From CAYUAI01 sp964442745 (GTDB taxonomy: Bacteria; Pseudomonadota; Gammaproteobacteria; S012-40): a stretch of DNA of 20,660 bases. The notes under the pieces were generated by a model. The model was given only the letters and a program-made list of their open reading frames with translations, did not search any database and had not been told where the DNA came from. The DNA is taken from assembly GCA_964442745.1 (NCBI GenBank), contig CAYUAI010000069.1, forward strand, positions 1 through 20,660, written 5' to 3'. Below, piece after piece: positions 15,603 to 20,660 of this stretch. Position 1 is the first letter of the stretch, and every line of letters begins with the position of its first letter. Made by a program: the position numbers and the translations under genes.

Positions 15603-16642
15603 AAATATTAATTGTTGATCTTACTGAAATATACGGTGGTGGGCAACGATACGTTGAGCTATTGGAGAAAATTTTTGCTACTCATGAATTAACTTACTTT
15701 GTAGGGTGTAAAAAATTAGAAAACGGAACTCGCCAATTGAAATTAGCCACAGATAGCGGCGTATTTAAATTATTCATGTGGTTAGTTACGATAAATAAAT
15801 TAGTTTTTCAAGATAAAGTTGATGTTGTTATATTAAATGGGGCAAGACCTATTTATCTAGCGCCTTTTATTTTTTGCAAAAATAAGATTGCGATTAATCA
15901 TTCATTACTTAGCCTACGATCAACTTGGATAAAAAAATCGATCGCAGCAACATTATTGAATGTAGGTGCTTTTTTCTCGAAATATGTAATTTTATTTACT
16001 AAAATTGCAAAAAGTGATTTTATTTTTATTAATAAGAAAGTGCGATTTATTCCGATTGGGATACCAACACCAATTCTTGCGAGAAAAAAAAGTAGTGAAA
16101 AAAATAAAATGTGCGTAGTTTCCGTCACGCGTCTTGATAAACAAAAGGGCATCGAAGGTTTGTTGCGTGCATTTGCGATATTATCAAATAAATATCCTCA
16201 GCAGAAAGTTACTTTTAAAATCGTTGGTGATGGGCCTCTATTCGACTATTGTCAAAAATTTGTGCAAAATAACGCTCTTGAACAACGGATTATATTAACA
16301 GGGTATTCTTCAGATGTTTTATCTGAATTAGCAAATTCAGATATTTTCGTATTAGCATCAGAAAATGAATATTTCCCGATAGTAAACTTGGAAGCGATGT
16401 CATTAGGGCTTCCCATCGTTGCAACAAGAGTAGGAGGGATTAAAGCGCAAATTGAGGATGGTATGAATGGCTATCTTGTAGAGCCCTTGAATGCAGCTGC
16501 GCTTGCTGAAAAAATCGCTTTAATTTTAAATAATGCAGATATACGAAAGATGTTAGCGTTAGAATCATTAAACCGTTTTACAGAAGAGTACTCACTGGTG
16601 TTGATGAAAAGCAGATTTGATCAATTGTTGGCCGAAATATGA
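15599..16642 (+). CDS. GT4 family glycosyltransferase
   Basis: Retaining GT-B transferase of 347 residues. The N terminus KILIVDLTEIYGGGQRYVELLEKIF carries the glycine-rich acceptor loop. VVSVTRLDKQKGIEGLLRAF starts the donor-binding domain. KIVGDGPL, the LTGYSSDVLSELANSDIFVLAS stretch and EYFPIVNLEAMSLGLPIVAT with the EX7E pair follow, then GGIKAQIEDGMNGYLV. I prefer GTG 15599, which overlaps the preceding stop as GTGA and has GGAA a few bases before it, to GTG 15593. The stop overlaps the next start as ATGA (16639-16642). These two overlaps place it firmly inside one operon. Donor and acceptor are unknown. Confidence 0.92.
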   Translation: MKILIVDLTEIYGGGQRYVELLEKIFATHELTYFVGCKKLENGTRQLKLATDSGVFKLFMWLVTINKLVFQDKVDVVILNGARPIYLAPFIFCKNKIAINHSLLSLRSTWIKKSIAATLLNVGAFFSKYVILFTKIAKSDFIFINKKVRFIPIGIPTPILARKKSSEKNKMCVVSVTRLDKQKGIEGLLRAFAILSNKYPQQKVTFKIVGDGPLFDYCQKFVQNNALEQRIILTGYSSDVLSELANSDIFVLASENEYFPIVNLEAMSLGLPIVATRVGGIKAQIEDGMNGYLVEPLNAAALAEKIALILNNADIRKMLALESLNRFTEEYSLVLMKSRFDQLLAEI

Positions 16643-17382
16643 TTAAAAATCAAGGGAATATTGTGTTAGAAGGTGATTTTCTTAATGAGTTTTCGATGAT
16701 CACTCAAGATGATGGGTTATTTAAGGATGGTGAAAATTATCTTGATATTTATGGGGAACGATTTGTAAGGGCACGACACATGCTCAATTTACCCCAAGAT
16801 AAAACTATTCTCGATATAGGATCTTATCCTGGTATGGCAATCAATTATTTTTCAGAAAACCGATATATGGCATACGGTTTTTTTCCTGAAACATACAAAA
16901 ATGTATTGACTAAATATGGTATTGAATATTTAGAAGCTTCGATTGAGGAGGATAATTCAGGGATATCGTGGGACGATGTTGATATTGTATTATTTCAAGA
17001 AATATTTGAACATTTGCGCAGGCCTGTACTTGCTTTGCGTAATATGTATAAAAAAATGCGTAAAGAATCTATATTATATCTTACAACAAATAATGCATAT
17101 TATTATGGTTATATTGTAAAATCACTTTTAGGTAAATCGATATTAGACCCTATAGAGACAGAAGATTCGCTCTATCCAGGGCATATGCGTTATTATGATA
17201 TCAATGAACTTTCCCATTCGCTAGAAAGTGTAGGATTTCATGTTATATCTAAAGCCAATATTAATTTTTTGCCTAGATCGTATTATTATCGTAATCAGCG
17301 GTTAGGGTGGATAAAGAATGCACTTTCTATTATTTTATCCCGTAGTTATTCAACTCACATTGAGTTGATCGCGAAAAAATAA
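16639..17382 (+). CDS. Class I SAM-dependent methyltransferase
   Basis: Cytosolic methyltransferase-like protein of 247 residues with the Methyltransf_23 layout. ILDIGSYPGMAINYF (residues from 57) is the SAM-binding motif I. VDIVLFQEIFEHLRRPVLALRNM is the motif usual after strand 4 in this group, and SILYLTTNN matches strand 5. The DIGSYPG loop has Ser and Tyr in place of the commoner Gly-x-Gly. The start overlaps the previous stop as ATGA and the next gene follows after 3 bases. It probably methylates a sugar or the end of the glycan; the substrate cannot be told. Together with the FkbM and DUF268 genes it is the third methyltransferase-like gene of the module. Confidence 0.85.
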   Translation: MIKNQGNIVLEGDFLNEFSMITQDDGLFKDGENYLDIYGERFVRARHMLNLPQDKTILDIGSYPGMAINYFSENRYMAYGFFPETYKNVLTKYGIEYLEASIEEDNSGISWDDVDIVLFQEIFEHLRRPVLALRNMYKKMRKESILYLTTNNAYYYGYIVKSLLGKSILDPIETEDSLYPGHMRYYDINELSHSLESVGFHVISKANINFLPRSYYYRNQRLGWIKNALSIILSRSYSTHIELIAKK

Positions 17383-17385
17383 ATA

Positions 17386-18441
17386 ATGAAAAAATATAAA
17401 ATACTGTGTGATGGTTTTTATGTATCTGTAAAGCCGCGTGGGATGGCTCGGTTCGTTGGTTTGTTGACAAAAGATAACAATAATATCAGTATCAAAAAAC
17501 CTAAATACCTACATGCAGGTGCAATGTATCCGATATGGGAACAATTTATTTATCCAATTTATTTTTTATTGGGGCGATATTGGTGGTCAATTTCTCCTTA
17601 TAATACACTACCACTGGTATTAGTTCGTAGAACAATATTAGTTATTCACGATTTGATTTTTTTAGATAACTTAAAAAATTGTCGAATATCTATATCAATG
17701 TTACAAAATATTGGTTTTTTGTATCGATCGGCCAATGTATTGCTATTTGCTAAATATACAAAAGTGATTATCACAGTTTCACTATACTCAAAGCAGCAGA
17801 TACATGAAAGGCTTAATGTCCCACTTAAAAAAATTTATGTCATACCTAATGCGATTGATATTGAGCGATATTGTTTTTTGACAAAGCAAGCATGCGAAGA
17901 TTTTATTCTAATAGTCGGAGGGGAGGCACCGAACAAAAATTTAGAGCAAGCATTGAAAGGGTTTGCTTTCGTTGTTAAAAAAATAAGCGTGAAAGTGCAT
18001 CTTGAAATAGTAGGTGTACGGCTACCACACCATGCTGCTATCAAACGTGTTGCAGAACAACTTGGCATTAAAGACCTTGTGTTGTTACACCCGTATTTGA
18101 GTCAAGATGTGCTCGATCAAAAATATGTTAACGCTTGTGTTTTATTTTTCCCATCGCTTGAAGAGGGATTTGGCATCCCTTTGTTAGAGGCAATGGCAGC
18201 AGGTACGCCTATTGCTTGCAGTCATTGCTCCGTTATGCCTGAAATAGTAGGAGATGCTGCTTTGCTTTTTAATCCATGGGATAGTGAAGATATGGCTGAT
18301 AAATTACTTTTATTATTGAATGATAAAACATTGCGTAATGTGTTAGCTAAAAAAGGTTTAGATCAAGTAAAAAAATATTCGCTCGCCGGATTTAGTGCTA
18401 TTGCTAATCAATTTTGGCATACATGGGAAAAGTCGGTGTAA
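17386..18441 (+). CDS. GT4 family glycosyltransferase, MtfB-like
   Basis: Retaining GT-B transferase of 351 residues. The N-terminal part includes RGMARFVG and VIHDLIFLDN, as in MtfB/WbdB-like mannosyltransferases. KIYVIPNAIDIERY, LIVGGEAPNKNLEQALKGF, EIVGVRLPHHAAIKRVAEQL and VLFFPSLEEGFGIPLLEAMAAGTPIACS follow, with E260 and E268 as the EX7E pair, then SVMPEIVGDAALLFNPWD. All core elements are present and the length is normal. It starts 3 bases after the methyltransferase gene. A mannose donor would fit the GDP-mannose supply implied by gmd, but that is inference only. Confidence 0.92.
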   Translation: MKKYKILCDGFYVSVKPRGMARFVGLLTKDNNNISIKKPKYLHAGAMYPIWEQFIYPIYFLLGRYWWSISPYNTLPLVLVRRTILVIHDLIFLDNLKNCRISISMLQNIGFLYRSANVLLFAKYTKVIITVSLYSKQQIHERLNVPLKKIYVIPNAIDIERYCFLTKQACEDFILIVGGEAPNKNLEQALKGFAFVVKKISVKVHLEIVGVRLPHHAAIKRVAEQLGIKDLVLLHPYLSQDVLDQKYVNACVLFFPSLEEGFGIPLLEAMAAGTPIACSHCSVMPEIVGDAALLFNPWDSEDMADKLLLLLNDKTLRNVLAKKGLDQVKKYSLAGFSAIANQFWHTWEKSV

Positions 18442-18504
18442 CTGAATACATTTTACTGAAGAGTGATATAAACATAGGTCACTTTACAAAAAATTGAGCA
18501 TAGG

Positions 18505-19713
18505 ATGTCAAAGAAAATCTTACTTATTACCGGGCGATATCCGCTGCCACCAATCGGTGGAGAAAAAGTCAGAATACTGAAAATTGCCGAGTTTTTCGCA
18601 CTCAGTGGTATTAAAGTTGATATTGTGTCATTGATAGAGCAACCCATTAAAGAGGCATGGCCATATGGACGTGCCTTTTTTTTTGCACAATCAAAACTGT
18701 TGAAAATTTGGGGAACATTGGTTGCTCTCGTTGCTGGCAAGCCCTTGCAAGTGGGGTACTTTAACAATCTAGCTGGACGACGTAAATGCCAACAGCTATT
18801 GAAGGAGAATGACTATGATGTTGTATTGTGTCATCTTGTTCGAATGCTCCCTTATTGTGTAGAGGCTAAAATTCCGATAATACTTGAGATGACAGATGCC
18901 ATTTCCCTTAATTATGAACGATTGCAAACGCCAAAATCGTTGTTAGAGTTGATGTATAAAATTGAGCAGAGACGGTTACCGCAATACGAGGATATGTGTA
19001 TTGACAAAACAAATCACACAGTACTCGTCAGTGATACCGATAAATTATTTCTTATGCAACGGTTGACAGGTAGGTCTGCTGATAAAGTGCATGTTATTCC
19101 AAATGGTGTAGACAGATGTAAAAAACCAGTCTCAAAACGACCATCTGGTAAACGAATCGCTTTTCTAGGAAATATGCGCAGTAAGCAAAATGAGGATGCC
19201 GCCGAATTTTTTATACAGGCAGTTTTTCCTCAGTTTTTAGCGCAACATCCAACAGCTGAATTTATTATCATTGGTGCAGATCCTAGTCCGCGCCTAAAAA
19301 ACATTGTCGCAAAGAATCCACGAGTGTCGCTAACTGGGAAAGTCAAGAATCCACGAGGATTCTTGAAAACATGCTTTGTCTCTGTAGCACCCATTCGTTA
19401 TGGCGCAGGAATGCAAAATAAAGTATTAGAGTCTATGGCTTGCGGGGTTCCGGTTATCTGTTCTCAAGTAGCTTTTTCAGGGTTTGAAAAAATACTAAGT
19501 AAAATGGATGTTTTTCTTGCTGATATTGATAATGTGGATACTTTTTCACTTGCACTTGATGAATTGTTAGTAGACGATAAAAAGTGGATTTATTTTTCTA
19601 AGCGGGGTTATGAGATTTGTCAAAAATTATTTTCATGGGAAAGTCGATTGCGACCATATCTGAAAATAATTGATAGTATGTTGGATTCCCCCGTCAATGT
19701 AAAACAAACCTAG
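18505..19713 (+). CDS. GT4-type glycosyltransferase (sugar transferase, Stp1-like)
   Basis: A 402-residue GT-B transferase. It begins ILLITGRYPLPPIGGEKVRI, the acceptor-domain opening with a GG loop. VIPNGVDRC and RIAFLGNMRSKQNEDAAEFF mark the start of the C-terminal donor domain. APIRYGAGMQNKVLESMACGVPVICS is the donor site; it carries GAGMQNKVLE in place of a classic EX7E, as in the sugar transferases related to TIGR03087. It is separated from the previous gene by 63 bases and starts at ATG 18505, right after an AGG. It is the last sugar gene seen before the insertion-sequence remnant at the right edge, though the cluster may continue beyond it. Confidence 0.88.
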   Translation: MSKKILLITGRYPLPPIGGEKVRILKIAEFFALSGIKVDIVSLIEQPIKEAWPYGRAFFFAQSKLLKIWGTLVALVAGKPLQVGYFNNLAGRRKCQQLLKENDYDVVLCHLVRMLPYCVEAKIPIILEMTDAISLNYERLQTPKSLLELMYKIEQRRLPQYEDMCIDKTNHTVLVSDTDKLFLMQRLTGRSADKVHVIPNGVDRCKKPVSKRPSGKRIAFLGNMRSKQNEDAAEFFIQAVFPQFLAQHPTAEFIIIGADPSPRLKNIVAKNPRVSLTGKVKNPRGFLKTCFVSVAPIRYGAGMQNKVLESMACGVPVICSQVAFSGFEKILSKMDVFLADIDNVDTFSLALDELLVDDKKWIYFSKRGYEICQKLFSWESRLRPYLKIIDSMLDSPVNVKQT

Positions 19714-19801
19714 TGCAATAATAGGTGGTGTCTCTCATTGACTGCCGACAAAAATTATATTATTATTTAACGAGTTACCTTGATTTTCTGGAGAATCTCT
19801 C

Positions 19802-20629
19802 ATAAGCCATCCCATCGAACACTTCTGCTGTCAAAGCGAAGGTTGCCCCACCGATGGATTGAGGGATTCAGCGGCCATACAAAACAAATCCGAATGATTC
19901 GTTGCAAGACCTGCATGAACCGCTTCTCCGAACGCAAAGGCACAGCATTGGAACATTGTCGTTTAGCGAAAGAAAAAGCCCTGAGTGTCTTTGATCATCT
20001 TCGCGAAGGCTGTGGTACATGCTCAACAAGCCGCTTAGTGAAGGTTAACAAGAATACGGTCACACGCCTGGCGAGAAAAGCGGGTCAGCCTGCCCAAGCG
20101 AGCCACGATGAGCACGTGGTTTTTTCCCCCTCAAACTCGTAAAGTCCAGTTTGACGAGAAATGGGGTTTTGTATTCAAAAAAGAGAAGCATTGTGATGAC
20201 ACGGATATCGCTGACAAGGAGAGAGGCGATCAGTGGGATCACACGGCCATTGATACGGAAAGTCGCCTAATGATCAGTGTAATACCAGGGCGAAGAACGC
20301 TCGCCTCATGTATGGCCTTAGTTCAGGCGGTCAAGGATAAAACCGGGGGTCGCACCGATCTGTTTTTTACCAGCGATGAGCATTCTTCTTATGAAACGGC
20401 TATCGCCAAGGTGTATGAAATCCCCGAACCCGCGTTAACGGATAAAGCGACTGAGAGCGAAGGCAAATTGCCGCCTGATCTTTGCTATGCGACGGTTCGT
20501 AAAACCCGAAAAAAAGGGCGAGTCATTGAGATTGTGACGGTCTTAGTCATCGGTGTCGTGAGTTTACTGGCCGATTATTTAAAACGCTCCAAGGTGAGCA
20601 ACACCGTTAATACCCTAGCTCGTCCTTAG
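19802..20629 (+). pseudogene. IS1-type transposase remnant
   Basis: Three stretches in two frames make one transposase. HPIEHFCCQSEGCPTDGLRD starts in frame 2. IRMIRCKTCMNRFSERKGTAL, HLREGCGTCSTSRLVKVNKN and TVTRLARKAGQPAQASHDEH are in frame 1. QFDEKWGFVFKKEKHCDDTD to KTRKKGRVIEIVT return to frame 2 at about 20110-20140. GGAG at 19790-19793 precedes ATA 19802 where an ATG would be expected, so the start codon seems lost. The protein stops at NTLARP, where I would expect an SFVERHN-like motif carrying the last acidic catalytic residue and a further C-terminal part. The LDEKW-type Asp and the TSDE Asp are present. GGTGGTGTCTC near 19724 could be the left end; no right end is identified. Not functional as read. 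Confidence 0.8.
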
Positions 20630-20660
20630 TTTTATACACTACAGTGTAACAAATCTTATT

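Noticed and set aside
20060..20242. Minus-strand frame inside the transposase remnant
   Set aside because: Antisense shadow of a clear transposase region with no motif of its own.
8662..20629. Composite transposon: IS1-type sequences on both sides of the sugar module
   Set aside because: The two transposase fragments have different N-terminal sequences, differ in orientation and are both broken, so they are not paired copies of one element.
1..20660. CRISPR array, tRNA or rRNA genes
   Set aside because: No regularly spaced direct repeats and no cloverleaf or rRNA-like sequence were seen on either strand.

Overview
The window is a polysaccharide (O-antigen / capsule / exopolysaccharide) biosynthesis locus, read entirely on the + strand. 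It probably comes from a gammaproteobacterium. The reasons are an EPS-associated MarR-type regulator preceded by an exact RfaH-type ops element, and AAA/PD-(D/E)XK and Rpn-type accessory genes of kinds I associate with Thiotrichales and other environmental gammaproteobacteria. The genus cannot be set from the sequence. A run of exactly 100 N (7523-7622) shows that this is a scaffolded draft assembly.

Layout. (1) 18-4838: a GT4 glycosyltransferase, a WcaJ/WbaP-type initiating sugar-phosphate transferase, then gmd and fcl, which turn GDP-mannose into GDP-L-fucose. (2) 4839-5133: a regulatory gap with a near-consensus sigma70-type promoter (4991-5019) and an exact ops element (5082-5093). It leads into the regulator gene (5134-5463). 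(3) 5673-8775: an accessory block of decaying genes. It holds a truncated and frameshifted AAA/PD-(D/E)XK copy, a second copy of the same gene interrupted by the assembly gap, a frameshifted Rpn-family nuclease/transposase, and a fragment of an IS1-type transposase on the - strand. (4) 8839-19713: a more AT-rich polysaccharide module. It has a DUF268 protein, a Wzx flippase, an FkbM methyltransferase, an alpha-1,2-fucosyltransferase (GT11), a GT2, a Wzy-like polymerase, three GT4-type transferases and a class I methyltransferase. A 128-bp MITE with IS66-type features lies between the DUF268 gene and wzx. (5) 19802-20629: a broken IS1-type transposase.

How the parts work together: the WcaJ-like enzyme would load a hexose phosphate onto undecaprenyl phosphate. 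The glycosyltransferases would extend the repeat unit, and the GT11 enzyme would add fucose from the GDP-fucose made by Gmd and Fcl. Wzx would flip the lipid-linked unit and Wzy would polymerise it. The methyltransferases may cap or decorate the sugars. Several genes of the right-hand module overlap or nearly touch, so they look co-transcribed. The ops element suggests that an RfaH-like antiterminator carries transcription through the long operon, including the broken block.

I do not see a convincing new defence or other novel system. The observations most worth a second look are the promoter/ops leader placed in mid-locus, the MITE with intact ends and target-site duplication, and the decayed nuclease block inside an apparently RfaH-type operon.
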